A stretch of 40,595 nucleotides of DNA from Planctomycetota bacterium (GCA_016190175.1 JACPRC010000084.1:1-40595); one strand, 5' to 3'. Numbered from the stretch's first letter, positions 1 through 7,145 are shown. The notes: generated from the letters alone by a model not told the origin. Numbers and translations are program-made.

Positions 1-1
1 C

Positions 2-394
2 GGGCTCCTGCACGCCCTGCTGAACGTGCCCGACGAGCGGACGCTCCTGGGTCAACCGTGGGTCGGCGCAAGCTGGGAAGGGTTCGTGATCGAGCAGGCC
101 CTCGGGGCGCTCTCCTCCGCCGAGGCTCGCGTCGAACCGTACTGGTTCCGGACCAGCGATCAGCACGAGATAGATCTGGTCCTCGATTTCGGGCGGGAGC
201 GCTGGGCCATCGAGGTGAAGCTGACCGCGTCGCCCCGCCCCGATGACATGGACCGGCTGAACCTGGCCGCCGACATGATCGGCGCCTCGCGGCGATTCCT
301 CGTCTCGAGGACGAGTCGTCCGGCAAACGGGGGGAAGTGCGTCTCCTGCGACCTGGACGGGTTGATCGCGCACCTGCGCCGGCCGCCCGGCTAG
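2..394 (+). CDS. DUF4143-type AAA ATPase, C-terminal part (partial)
   Basis: The frame is open from the left edge to a TAG at 392-394, so the N-terminal ATPase domain lies outside the window. What remains is the end of the DUF4143 domain: a WEGFVIEQ segment, then DQHEIDLVLDF and WAIEVKLT, the E-x-D-L-V...V-E-x-K pattern of the nuclease-like fold that closes this family. These proteins are stand-alone P-loop ATPases of unknown cellular role. A complete relative is encoded at 29348-30556, where the matching part is REVDFLVARDRE and FLVEAKLG. An internal GTG at 26 could be read as a start but would leave half a domain, so a partial gene is the better reading. Confidence 0.8.
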   Translation, partial: GLLHALLNVPDERTLLGQPWVGASWEGFVIEQALGALSSAEARVEPYWFRTSDQHEIDLVLDFGRERWAIEVKLTASPRPDDMDRLNLAADMIGASRRFLVSRTSRPANGGKCVSCDLDGLIAHLRRPPG

Positions 395-410
395 TGCTTC
401 CCCGCCGGGC

Positions 411-444
411 CTTGCAGAATAGAAATCGGGTTCTGTTCTGCAAG
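411..444. terminator. Strong hairpin between convergent genes
   Basis: CTTGCAGAATAGAA (411-424) pairs with TTCTGTTCTGCAAG (431-444) over 14 positions with one mismatch, around the loop ATCGGG. It lies between the stop of the ATPase (394) and the stop of the convergent acyl-CoA dehydrogenase (499). No U-tract follows on either strand, so this is a hairpin terminator without a classical tail or simply an mRNA 3'-end stabiliser. Confidence 0.5.
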
Positions 445-498
445 CGGCCATCCCTCACGCGCCCGGAACCGCGACGGTCGGCCTCTCCGCGGGCTGCT

Positions 499-1650
499 CT
501 ACCCCGCCGCCTCCCCCAGGAGCTCCTTCGCGATCACGAGGAGCTGCACCTCCGTCGTCCCGGCGCCGATGTCGAGGAGCTTGACGTCCCGGATCGCGCG
601 CTCGATCCCGGTCTCCTCGATGTAGCCGTAGCCGCCGAAGAGCTGCATCGCCTCGAGCGAGTTGCGGACCGCCAGTTCTCCCGCGAGGATCTTCCCCGCC
701 GAGACGAGCTGCCGGATGTCCCGCCCGGACTCGATGCCGGAGATGACCTCGCGGAGCATCGCGGTGAGGACGAGCTGGTCCGCCCGCATCCGCGCGATCT
801 TGAACTGGATCGCCTGGAACGCGCCGATGGGGCGGCCGAACTGGACGCGCTCGCCCGCGTAGCGGATGCATCGCTCGAGAAGGTAGTCCAGGACGCCGAT
901 CGCCATGGCCGGCGCCAGCGCCCGCTCGTTCGTGAGCGGCCACATCGCCTGCGCGAAGCCGCGCTTCGGGTCGCCGATGACGTTGGCCGCCGGGACCCGC
1001 ACGTCCTCCAGCGAGATCTCGGAGGTGGGCGAGCCGCGCATCCCGAACTTCGCCATCGGCCGGCCCGGCGTGAGGCCGGGCGCGCCCTTCTCGATGAGGA
1101 ACTCGCCCATCGTCTTGCGCCCCTTCTCCTCGCCCGTCACCGCGAAGATGAGGAAGAGGTCCGCGTCCGGCGCGTTCGTGATGAAGGTCTTCTGCCCTCG
1201 CAGCACCCACGAATCGCCCTCGCGCGTCGCGCGCGTGGAGATCGACATCACGTCCGAGCCCGCGCCCGGCTCCGTGAGGCCGAGGCAGGTGATGCACTCG
1301 CCGCGCGCGATCCGTGGGAGGTGCTTCTTGCGGTGATCCTCGGTGCCGAACCGGAGGATCGAATTGCCGCCGAGGACGACGCTCGCGCCGACGGAAAGGG
1401 CCGTCGCGGAGCACGCGCGCGAGAGCTCCGCCATCAGGATCGCGAGCATCGTGACGTCGCCGCCCCCGCCGCCGTACGCCTCGGGGTAGTGCGGCGCGAG
1501 GAGCCCCGCCTTCCCGAGCGCGCGGTAGGTCTCCCACACGGAGCGCTCGCGGCGGTCCACCGCCATCGCGTGCGGCGCGACCTCGCGGTCGCAGAACTTC
1601 CGCACGGTCTCCTGATACGCCTTCTGTTCGTCGGTGCGGGCGATGTCCAT
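499..1650 (-). CDS. Acyl-CoA dehydrogenase, isovaleryl-CoA-dehydrogenase-like
   Basis: A 383-residue FAD flavoprotein that should oxidise an acyl-CoA to the 2-enoyl-CoA in the cytoplasm. Full family length: N-terminal helical domain, the FAD motif CLGLTEPGAGSD (about 122-133), middle beta domain, then the C-terminal four-helix domain with FGGYGYIEE. At the usual Glu-base position (YEGT in most members) it reads IGAGT, so that Glu is Ala. A Glu sits instead in TNERALAPAM (about residue 242), where isovaleryl-CoA dehydrogenase keeps its base. A branched-chain substrate is inferred from this. ATG 1650 is chosen because GGAG precedes it by 5 nt; an upstream ATG at 1671 falls in the TCAGC repeat. 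It is the last gene of the TetR-thiolase-DUF35 run. Confidence 0.9.
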   Translation of the reverse strand: MDIARTDEQKAYQETVRKFCDREVAPHAMAVDRRERSVWETYRALGKAGLLAPHYPEAYGGGGGDVTMLAILMAELSRACSATALSVGASVVLGGNSILRFGTEDHRKKHLPRIARGECITCLGLTEPGAGSDVMSISTRATREGDSWVLRGQKTFITNAPDADLFLIFAVTGEEKGRKTMGEFLIEKGAPGLTPGRPMAKFGMRGSPTSEISLEDVRVPAANVIGDPKRGFAQAMWPLTNERALAPAMAIGVLDYLLERCIRYAGERVQFGRPIGAFQAIQFKIARMRADQLVLTAMLREVISGIESGRDIRQLVSAGKILAGELAVRNSLEAMQLFGGYGYIEETGIERAIRDVKLLDIGAGTTEVQLLVIAKELLGEAAG

Positions 1651-1658
1651 GTTTTCTC

Positions 1659-1750
1659 CAGCTTTCAGCAATCGGCTTTCAGCAATCAGCTTTCAGCCGT
1701 CAGCTCTCAGCCGTCCGCGGCTGAAGGCTGAAAGCCGACGGCTGACGGCT
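1659..1750. repeat. TCAGC-type degenerate tandem/inverted repeat array
   Basis: Units of the form GCTTTCAGCAATC and TCAGCCGTCAGCTC recur head to tail, then reverse as GGCTGAAGGCTGAAAGCC. AGCCGTCAGC (1695-1704) is an exact inverted repeat of GCTGACGGCT (1741-1750), and TCAGCCG (1707-1713) of CGGCTGA (1718-1724), so the array can fold into a long hairpin. It fills the gap between the DUF35 and acyl-CoA dehydrogenase genes and may attenuate transcription between them. Repeats of this kind are common intergenic filler in several environmental phyla. Confidence 0.8.
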
Positions 1751-2201
1751 ATTCGAGCGCCCTGAAATGCAAGAGGTCGCCGAGTTCCCCTTTCCGCACC
1801 TCGTTGAAGACGGCCTCCACGCGCTGTCCCACGCGCAGCTTCGACGGGTCCTTCTCGGAAAGGAAATACTGGAACGTGTTGTCCGTGCCCTCGAACTGCA
1901 CCATGCCGTAGCAGTACGGGATGGGGCGCTGGACGCCCGTGAACGGGTCGAGGAACGGGAAGGCGACGAGGGTGAAGGCGAGGAGCGTCCCGCGCGGCGG
2001 GACCTCGACGATCTCCTCCATCTTCCCGAAGCAGTGCGTGCACGCGACCCGCGGCGGGACGAGCGTGCGCGGGCAGCGGGCGCAGCGGCTGGCGAGGATG
2101 CGGCCCTCGCCGAGGCCGCGGAGGAAGAGGCTCCCGTACCGGCCGGCCGCGTAGCGGAAGTGGAGTTCCGGGGTCGCGCGCACCGCGATCGGTTCGCTCA
2201 T
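1749..2201 (-). CDS. DUF35 zinc-ribbon/OB-fold protein (thiolase partner 1)
   Basis: 150 residues. The N-terminal zinc ribbon has two Cys pairs, CARC and CTHC (about residues 38-60), followed by an OB-fold in which GTLLAFTLV and YCYGMVQFEG are typical strands. DUF35 proteins bind CoA-type substrates and bridge thiolase-fold enzymes to partners, as in archaeal thiolase/HMG-CoA-synthase complexes and the ChsH2-Ltp2 aldolase of steroid side-chain breakdown. Its ATG overlaps the stop of the upstream thiolase gene in ATGA (2198-2201), so the two are translationally coupled and probably form a complex. The stop falls inside the inverted-repeat array at 1741-1750. Confidence 0.85.
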   Translation of the reverse strand: MSEPIAVRATPELHFRYAAGRYGSLFLRGLGEGRILASRCARCPRTLVPPRVACTHCFGKMEEIVEVPPRGTLLAFTLVAFPFLDPFTGVQRPIPYCYGMVQFEGTDNTFQYFLSEKDPSKLRVGQRVEAVFNEVRKGELGDLLHFRALE

Positions 2202-3346
2202 GGCTTCGCTCCGAGAATCATGACCTCGTTCCAGAACGATCCGCCGAAGCCGGTCGCCATCGCCGTCTCGACGCCGTCCACCTGCCGCGCGCCGGCGATC
2301 CCGCGGACCTGCATCGCCGCCTCGGCCACGCGGACGAGGCCGGTCGCGCCGATCGGGTTCGTGCAGAGGACGCCCCCGGACGGATTGACCGGGATGTCTC
2401 CGTCAAGTCGCGTCGCGCCGCTCGCCCAAAGCCCCGCAGCCTCGCCGGGACCGCAGAGTCCGAGCGCCTCGGCCCAGTCGAGCGCGGCCCAGGTGCAGGG
2501 CTCGTACATCTCGACGACGTCGATCTCCTTCCGCGGATTCGACATCCCGGCCAGTCGGTAGGCTTCCGCGGCGGCCAGCTTCAAGGTGTGCTTGAAATCG
2601 GCGGAGCCCTCCGCGACGTCGCCGAGATAGGTGTGGTTGTGCCGCGACGCGACCCCGCGCGCCCACGCGGACTTGCGGTCGCCCGGATCGCTTGTGAAGA
2701 CGACGGCGCACGCGCCGTCCGACGTCGGGCACATGTCGAGGTAGCGGATCGGCGACGAGAGGAGCGGCGACTTCACGACGTCGGCCACCGTGACGGGCTT
2801 CGTCAGGTGCGCGTGCGGGTTGCGCGCCGCGTTCTCGCGCGCCTGGACGACGACGAGCGCCGCGTCCTCCGCGCGCGTCTTGAACTTGGCCTGGTACTGG
2901 CACGCGAGGATGGCGAGCCCGCTGACGGCGCCCGCGAGCGTCGGCCGCTCGTAGATCGGATCGAACGCCGTGACGATGCCGGTGGTCGTTTCGCCCTCGG
3001 AGTCCGAGAGGCGCTCCCATCCGACGGCCATCACCGTGCGGTAGAAGCCGGAGGCGACGAGGTAGTACGCGGCTTGCGCGAGCGACGAGCCCGTGGTGCC
3101 GCCGGTCGCGACCTTGATCTGGGGCTTGCCGACGCCGCCCGTGCCCTCGACCGCCCAGAGGTCGGAGAGGTGGATCCCTTCGAAGTGCTCCATGTTTCCG
3201 ACGACGATGGCGTCGATGCCGTCGGGGCCGATCCGCGCGTCGGAGAGGGCAAGCTGGACCGCCTCGTCGATAAGCTCCGGCGCGCTCACGTCGAGCCTGC
3301 GCGAGCGGTGGTTCGTCTGTCCGCAGCCGATGATCGCGACGTTCAT
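2198..3346 (-). CDS. Thiolase-fold protein lacking catalytic Cys (SCP2/Ltp2-like)
   Basis: 382 residues with thiolase-superfamily features: N-terminal VAIIGCGQT, the central YLDMCPTSDGACAVVF, DVVEMYEPCTWAALDWAEALGLC and the C-terminal NPSGGV loop. The region that normally carries the nucleophilic Cys (VATGGTTGSS, about 79-88) has none, and the C-terminal GHPIGATG is TNPIGATG, so the second catalytic His is also absent. Conventional thiolysis is therefore unlikely. Ltp2-type retro-aldolases have a similarly altered site and use a DUF35 partner, so an aldol-type C-C cleavage or condensation on a CoA ester is plausible. Start and stop both lie in ATGA overlaps with neighbours. Confidence 0.85.
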   Translation of the reverse strand: MNVAIIGCGQTNHRSRRLDVSAPELIDEAVQLALSDARIGPDGIDAIVVGNMEHFEGIHLSDLWAVEGTGGVGKPQIKVATGGTTGSSLAQAAYYLVASGFYRTVMAVGWERLSDSEGETTTGIVTAFDPIYERPTLAGAVSGLAILACQYQAKFKTRAEDAALVVVQARENAARNPHAHLTKPVTVADVVKSPLLSSPIRYLDMCPTSDGACAVVFTSDPGDRKSAWARGVASRHNHTYLGDVAEGSADFKHTLKLAAAEAYRLAGMSNPRKEIDVVEMYEPCTWAALDWAEALGLCGPGEAAGLWASGATRLDGDIPVNPSGGVLCTNPIGATGLVRVAEAAMQVRGIAGARQVDGVETAMATGFGGSFWNEVMILGAKP

Positions 3347-4359
3347 GAGCGCCTCCGGAGGATCCAGACGCAGTGGGCCTGTCCGACGAAGCCCGTCATG
3401 CCGTGGGCGAGGCCGGTGCGGCCCTCGCCGCGCGCGAGCCGCTCGCAGACCTCCGCGACGCGGACGAGGCCCGTCGCGAAGCCCGGCTGCGCCCCCATGG
3501 CGCCGCCGGAAGGGTTGAGCGCAACGCGCTCGGGCAGACCGAGCCCCTCTCTCCAGAGCAGGGTCTGCGCGCTCGACGCGTCGTGGATTTCGGCGACATC
3601 GACCTCGCGGACGCCCGCCATGCGATGAGCTTCCAACGAGGCTCGCGGCAGGACGCCGGGGTCGCCGAGGTCGCGCTCGCCGAGCTGGTGCGCGTCCGTG
3701 GCGCATCCGAAGCCCGCGAGTTCCACGGGCCCGCCTTCGCCGAGAAGGAGAGCGCACGCGCCGTCCGAGTCGGGCGCGATCTCGTCCTCGTGAAGCGGAT
3801 CGGCGGCGAGGACGTGCTTCGCCGCCCGGCGATGCGCGTTGGGGTTCTTCGCCGCCGCGGCCGCGGATTGTGCCGCCGCCTCCGCAAGGACCGATCCCAA
3901 CATCCCGCGCTTTTCGAGAAAGCGGCGCGCCTGGAGTCCGAGCGCCGTGTGGTCGTCGATCCCGATCGGCCGCTGGAAGAGCGGGTCGAAGCCGGCGTTC
4001 GCGATCGCGCGCGGCTCGCCCTCGGAGGCCTTGCCGTGCGCGACGACGAGGCAGGTCTTGAAGGCACCGGAGGCGATGCGCGCGGCGGCGTAGATGAGCG
4101 CGAATGCGCCGTCCATGGAGACCTTGGAAGCCGACTTCCCGGGCGCGCCCGCGGGATCCTGGATCGCGATCTCGGAGATCGTGCGGCCGTCCCAGAAATC
4201 GCTGGAGGCGCTGATGATCGTGTCGACGCGGTCGTGGGACCAACCCGTTTTCCGGAAGAGATCCTGGATGACCTCGAACGCGAGTTCCATGTAGTTCGCG
4301 TCGTCGCGGCGGGCGCAGTGTTTCGTTTGCGCGACGCCGAGGATGGAGACGGGTTTCAT
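3343..4359 (-). CDS. Second thiolase-fold protein lacking catalytic Cys
   Basis: 338 residues, paralogous in fold to the next gene. It opens VSILGVAQTKH and contains PDSDGACALLL, VDVAEIHDASSAQTLLWREGLGL and NPSGGAMGAQPGFATG. At the nucleophile site it reads KVSMDGAFAL with no Cys, and the GHP motif is AQP, so Cys and His are both lost. It may be a non-catalytic or aldolase-like subunit, pairing either with the following thiolase-like protein or with the DUF35 protein encoded immediately upstream. ATGA overlaps join it on both sides (3343-3346 and 4356-4359), which argues for obligate co-expression. Confidence 0.83.
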   Translation of the reverse strand: MKPVSILGVAQTKHCARRDDANYMELAFEVIQDLFRKTGWSHDRVDTIISASSDFWDGRTISEIAIQDPAGAPGKSASKVSMDGAFALIYAAARIASGAFKTCLVVAHGKASEGEPRAIANAGFDPLFQRPIGIDDHTALGLQARRFLEKRGMLGSVLAEAAAQSAAAAAKNPNAHRRAAKHVLAADPLHEDEIAPDSDGACALLLGEGGPVELAGFGCATDAHQLGERDLGDPGVLPRASLEAHRMAGVREVDVAEIHDASSAQTLLWREGLGLPERVALNPSGGAMGAQPGFATGLVRVAEVCERLARGEGRTGLAHGMTGFVGQAHCVWILRRRS

Positions 4360-4841
4360 CGCGCGCCCCCTGCGGGTTTACCCGCCGAAGCCGATGGCGG
4401 TTCGGCGGGGGCGGGCCGGAAGCCCGCGAGATCGAGGATGGAGCCCCGGCGGTCCTTCTCGAAGACCGCCTCGACCCGCATTCCGGAGCGGACGTCCTCC
4501 GGCTTGAGGCCGATGAGGCGGTGGAGGAGGGCGGTGTCGGCGCCGTCGAGGCGGACGAGGGCGAGGATTTGCGGCGGCGAGGTGCGGCGCGAGAGGGTCC
4601 ACGTGGTCACGCTCCCTCCGGGTCCGACGGGAACCTGCTCCTCGCACGCGGCGCGGCAGGAGTTGCAGCGCGCCGTCGGCGGGACGGCGACGCGGCGGCA
4701 CGTCGGGCACCGGAGGCCGACGAGGCGCCCTTCGGCGGCGAGGAGGGAGAGGAACGTCCCGGCCGCCCTGCCGGCGGGCCACCGGTAAGGGATCCTGATC
4801 CGCCCTTCCACGGCGACCGGTTCGACCTGTTCCGGGTTCAT
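4356..4841 (-). CDS. DUF35 zinc-ribbon/OB-fold protein (thiolase partner 2)
   Basis: 161 residues. A zinc ribbon with CPTC and CNSC (about residues 39-56) precedes an OB-fold (SVTTWTLSRR, ILALVRLDG) and a Pro/Ala-rich tail. It is coupled to the thiolase-like gene downstream by an ATGA overlap, repeating the DUF35/thiolase pairing seen at 1749-3346. ATG 4841 is chosen because AAGGAG lies 6 nt upstream, overlapping the TAA of the TetR gene; a longer frame opens at 4895 but would run into the TetR gene. Probable role: CoA-substrate-binding subunit of a thiolase-fold complex. Confidence 0.82.
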   Translation of the reverse strand: MNPEQVEPVAVEGRIRIPYRWPAGRAAGTFLSLLAAEGRLVGLRCPTCRRVAVPPTARCNSCRAACEEQVPVGPGGSVTTWTLSRRTSPPQILALVRLDGADTALLHRLIGLKPEDVRSGMRVEAVFEKDRRGSILDLAGFRPAPAEPPSASAGKPAGGAR

Positions 4842-4851
4842 CGCGTTCTCC

Positions 4852-5475
4852 TTATTTTCGGGCGGGGGAGAGGCCGTTGTAGAGGATGGAGACACCGTCG
4901 TTCAGCACGCCGGCGGCTTCTGAGTAGCCGCCCTTGACGAGGTGGGCGATGCCGACGCAAAAGGCCCAGAGGATGAGGGCGACGCGGCGACCTTCGGGGC
5001 CCACGAGGTCGTTCTTGGTCCGCGCCTCGTCGACCACGGAGGCGATGCGCGCGAGGACGTCCTCGAGCCTCCGGCGCGCCTCGGCGCGCAGCTCCGGCGA
5101 GAGGTCGCGGGAGATGTCGCCGCGGTCGAGCTGGAGGAAGAAATCGAAGATCTCGGAGCGGCCTTCGAGGCAGAGTTCGCGGAAGGAGCGGGAGAAGTCG
5201 AAGAGGGTGGAGGAGGGGGTGCGTCCGGCGCGGAAGGTCCCTTCCAGGGCGCGGGTGAAGACGTCGAAGCCGTGCTCCAGGAGAAGGGCAGCGAAGAGGT
5301 CGGCCTTGCTCTTGAAGTAGAGGTAGAGGGTGCCCTTGGCGACCTCGGCGAGGGCGCCGACCTCGTCGAGGGTGGTGCCGTCGTAGCCCTTCTTCGCGAA
5401 GCACTTGATCGCGGCGCGGACGATGGCGCGGCGCTTGGCGTCCTTTTCGCGGGCCCGGCGTTCGACGGTCCCCAT
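4852..5475 (-). CDS. TetR/AcrR-family transcriptional regulator
   Basis: 207 residues. The N-terminal helix-turn-helix is clear: IVRAAIKCFAKKGYDGTTLDEVGALAEVAKGTLYLYFKSK in two runs, about residues 15-55, with the KGTLYLYF recognition-helix signature of fatty-acid and CoA-type TetR repressors. The helical ligand domain follows. It is first in the minus-strand run of DUF35/thiolase genes and diverges from an acyl-CoA ligase. The intergenic region carries five TGAC...GTCA boxes, so it probably represses both directions and is relieved by an acyl-CoA; this is inference. ATG 5475 gives the usual family length; a longer frame to 5595 would translate the operator boxes. Confidence 0.88.
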   Translation of the reverse strand: MGTVERRAREKDAKRRAIVRAAIKCFAKKGYDGTTLDEVGALAEVAKGTLYLYFKSKADLFAALLLEHGFDVFTRALEGTFRAGRTPSSTLFDFSRSFRELCLEGRSEIFDFFLQLDRGDISRDLSPELRAEARRRLEDVLARIASVVDEARTKNDLVGPEGRRVALILWAFCVGIAHLVKGGYSEAAGVLNDGVSILYNGLSPARK

Positions 5476-5481
5476 CTCGGA

Positions 5482-5594
5482 TGACTCCCGGTCAGAAAAT
5501 GACTCGCGGTCACTTTCCGTCGGGCCCCCGCCCGCACAAGAAGATTGACTCGCGGTCAGAAAATGACTATAAGTCAGTTTATGACTGAGAGTCA
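5482..5594. promoter_or_regulatory. Array of five 13-bp TetR-type operator boxes
   Basis: Five boxes of the form TGACT-N3-RGTCA lie at 5482-5494 (TGACTCCCGGTCA), 5500-5512 and 5546-5558 (TGACTCGCGGTCA), 5564-5576 (TGACTATAAGTCA) and 5582-5594 (TGACTGAGAGTCA). Starts are spaced 18, 46, 18 and 18 bp. The last two have perfect 5-bp arms. The array fills the gap between the divergent TetR and ligase genes, and its right end is 18 bp before the ligase ATG. The palindromic form fits a dimeric TetR repressor. Confidence 0.75.
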
Positions 5595-5612
5595 AGAGAA
5601 AAGGGAGAACCG

Positions 5613-6974
5613 ATGACGATCCACGACCTCCTCCGCCGCCGCGCCGCCGAGGCCCCCGACCGGCCCTTCCTCCTCTTCGAGGGCCGCGAGTTCACCCACC
5701 GCGAGATCGACGACCGCTCCACCCGCGTCGCCGCGCGCCTCGTGCGCCTCGGCGTCCGCAAGGGCGACCGAGTCGCCGTCGTCATGGACAACCGCCCCGA
5801 GTTCTTCCTCGCCTGGCTCGGCATCCTCAAGGCCGGCGCCGCCCTCGTCCCCGTCAACCCCACCCTCACCCCGCCCGAGGTCGAGTACATCGTCTCCAAC
5901 TCCGAGGCGCGCCTCACGATCACGCCGAAGGAGTTCGAGGCCGGTTTCGAGGACGACCCCGCGACGCTCCCCGAGGTCGGCCCGCACGACCTCGCGGCGA
6001 TCGTCTACACCTCCGGCACCACGGGCAAGCCCAAAGGAGCGATGCTGACGCACGCGAACTACCTCTGGGACGCGGAGGCGATCGTGAAGGCCGCGGGCAT
6101 GACGCCCGAGGACCGCTTCGTCTGCATCCTGCCCGTCTTCCACGTGAACGCCCAGGTCGTGACCTTCCTCGCGCCGCTCGTCGGCGGCGGCAGCATGGTC
6201 CTCCTTCGCCGCTTCCACCCCCTCGAGCTCCTGGAGGCGCTGGCCAAGACGCGCGCGACCGCCTTCAGCGGCGTCCCCACCGTCTACACGATCCTCAACC
6301 AGCTCCCCGGCGCGGAGAAGTTCGACCTCTCGCGCCTGCGCTTCTGCATCTGCGGCGCCGCCCCCATGCCCGTCGAGGTCTTCGAGACCTTCGAACGCAA
6401 GTTCCGCGCGCGCATCCTCGAGGGCTACGGCCTCACCGAGGCGACCTGCGCGAGTTCGATCAACCCGCTCGACCGCCGCAAGGTCGGCTCCATCGGCGTC
6501 CCGCTCCAGGGCCAGGAGATGAAGCTCGTCGAAGGCGAGATCGTCGTCCGCGGCTCGAACGTGATGAAGGGCTACTGGCGCAACCCCGAGGCCACCGCGG
6601 AGGCGATCCGCGACGGATGGCTGCACACCGGCGACCTCGGCCGCATCGCCGCGGACGGCTACTTCGTCAACTCCGGCCGCAAGCAGGCCATGATCAACCG
6701 CGGCGGACAGAAGGTGTGGCCCAAGGAGATCGAGGAGGTTCTCTTCGCGCACCCCGCCGTCGCCGACGCCGCGGTCGCGGGCGTCGCCGACCCGAAGTAC
6801 GGGGAAGAGGTGGCCGCCTACGTCGTCCGCAAGTCCGCCGTCACGGAGGCGGAGATCCTCGATTTCTGCCGCGGCCGCCTCGCGGAGTACAAACGCCCCA
6901 AGGCGGTGCTCTTCCGCGAGTCGCTCCCGAAGACGGCGACCGGGAAGGTCCAGAAACACCTGCTGCGGGGGTGA
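5613..6974 (+). CDS. AMP-dependent acyl-CoA synthetase/ligase
   Basis: 453 residues of the ANL superfamily, activating a carboxylic acid with ATP and then forming the CoA thioester. The P-loop YTSGTTGKPKGAMLTH lies at about 137-152, LEGYGLTEAT at about 269-278, the TGDLGRIAADGYF hinge at about 337-349, and the C-terminal catalytic Lys in TATGKVQKHLLRG. It is some 50 residues shorter than typical members because the linker between the N-terminal subdomain (NSEARLTIT) and the P-loop is compact; no motif is missing. GGGAG precedes the ATG by 6 nt. Divergence from the TetR gene across five operator boxes makes it the likely fuel-entry step for the dehydrogenase/thiolase-like enzymes. Confidence 0.92.
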   Translation: MTIHDLLRRRAAEAPDRPFLLFEGREFTHREIDDRSTRVAARLVRLGVRKGDRVAVVMDNRPEFFLAWLGILKAGAALVPVNPTLTPPEVEYIVSNSEARLTITPKEFEAGFEDDPATLPEVGPHDLAAIVYTSGTTGKPKGAMLTHANYLWDAEAIVKAAGMTPEDRFVCILPVFHVNAQVVTFLAPLVGGGSMVLLRRFHPLELLEALAKTRATAFSGVPTVYTILNQLPGAEKFDLSRLRFCICGAAPMPVEVFETFERKFRARILEGYGLTEATCASSINPLDRRKVGSIGVPLQGQEMKLVEGEIVVRGSNVMKGYWRNPEATAEAIRDGWLHTGDLGRIAADGYFVNSGRKQAMINRGGQKVWPKEIEEVLFAHPAVADAAVAGVADPKYGEEVAAYVVRKSAVTEAEILDFCRGRLAEYKRPKAVLFRESLPKTATGKVQKHLLRG

Positions 6975-6986
6975 GGTCCCGGTTCC

Positions 6987-7145
6987 TCACCGGGGACGGC
7001 GATCCGGGGACGTTCCCTTTGGCTCCTCCTGCCGCTCGACCGAGCAGGACTGCGACATTCAGGTCGGCACGCCGAGCTTCGGAAGGACGAAGATCTGCAG
7101 CACGAACCAGGCGACCACGATCCCGACGACGACGAGAATCTCCAC
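6987..7145 (-). CDS. Candidate 52-aa membrane selenoprotein (in-frame UGA)
   Basis: A GTG at 7145 with GGGAGG 7 nt upstream opens a peptide of one membrane helix, VEILVVVGIVVAWFVLQIFV, then LPKLGVPT, and meets a TGA at 7059-7061. Reading through as selenocysteine (Sec, U) gives U-MSQSCSVERQEEPKG and a hydrophilic tail to TGA 6987-6989. The nucleotides just after the UGA form a SECIS-like hairpin with a GGUC loop (see 7028-7048). Sec would sit right at the membrane exit with a Cys five residues later, a possible redox pair. It follows the DUF302 lipoprotein gene by 96 nt. If the UGA is a plain stop, the product is a 28-aa membrane peptide. No sel genes are in the window, so Sec decoding is a prediction. 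Confidence 0.55.
7028..7048 (-). promoter_or_regulatory. SECIS-like hairpin downstream of in-frame UGA
   Basis: Ten nucleotides after the UGA at 7059-7061, CCT (7048-7046) can pair with AGG (7030-7028) and GCTC (7045-7042) with GAGC (7037-7034) around a GGTC loop (7041-7038). An alternative fold is TCCTGC with GCAGGA and a bulged U. The loop GGU starts 17 nt after the UGA; in the E. coli fdhF element the loop is also GGUC and starts 18 nt after. Distance, loop and stem all match bacterial SECIS rules. Confidence 0.5.

Noticed and set aside
1659-1750. CRISPR array.
   Set aside because: Units are 10-13 bp, degenerate and partly inverted, with no spacers and no cas genes.
3347-4243. Upstream extension of the first thiolase-like frame over the second thiolase-like gene.
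   Set aside because: The extension is Arg-rich shadow sequence; the conserved N-terminus begins at ATG 3346 inside an ATGA overlap.
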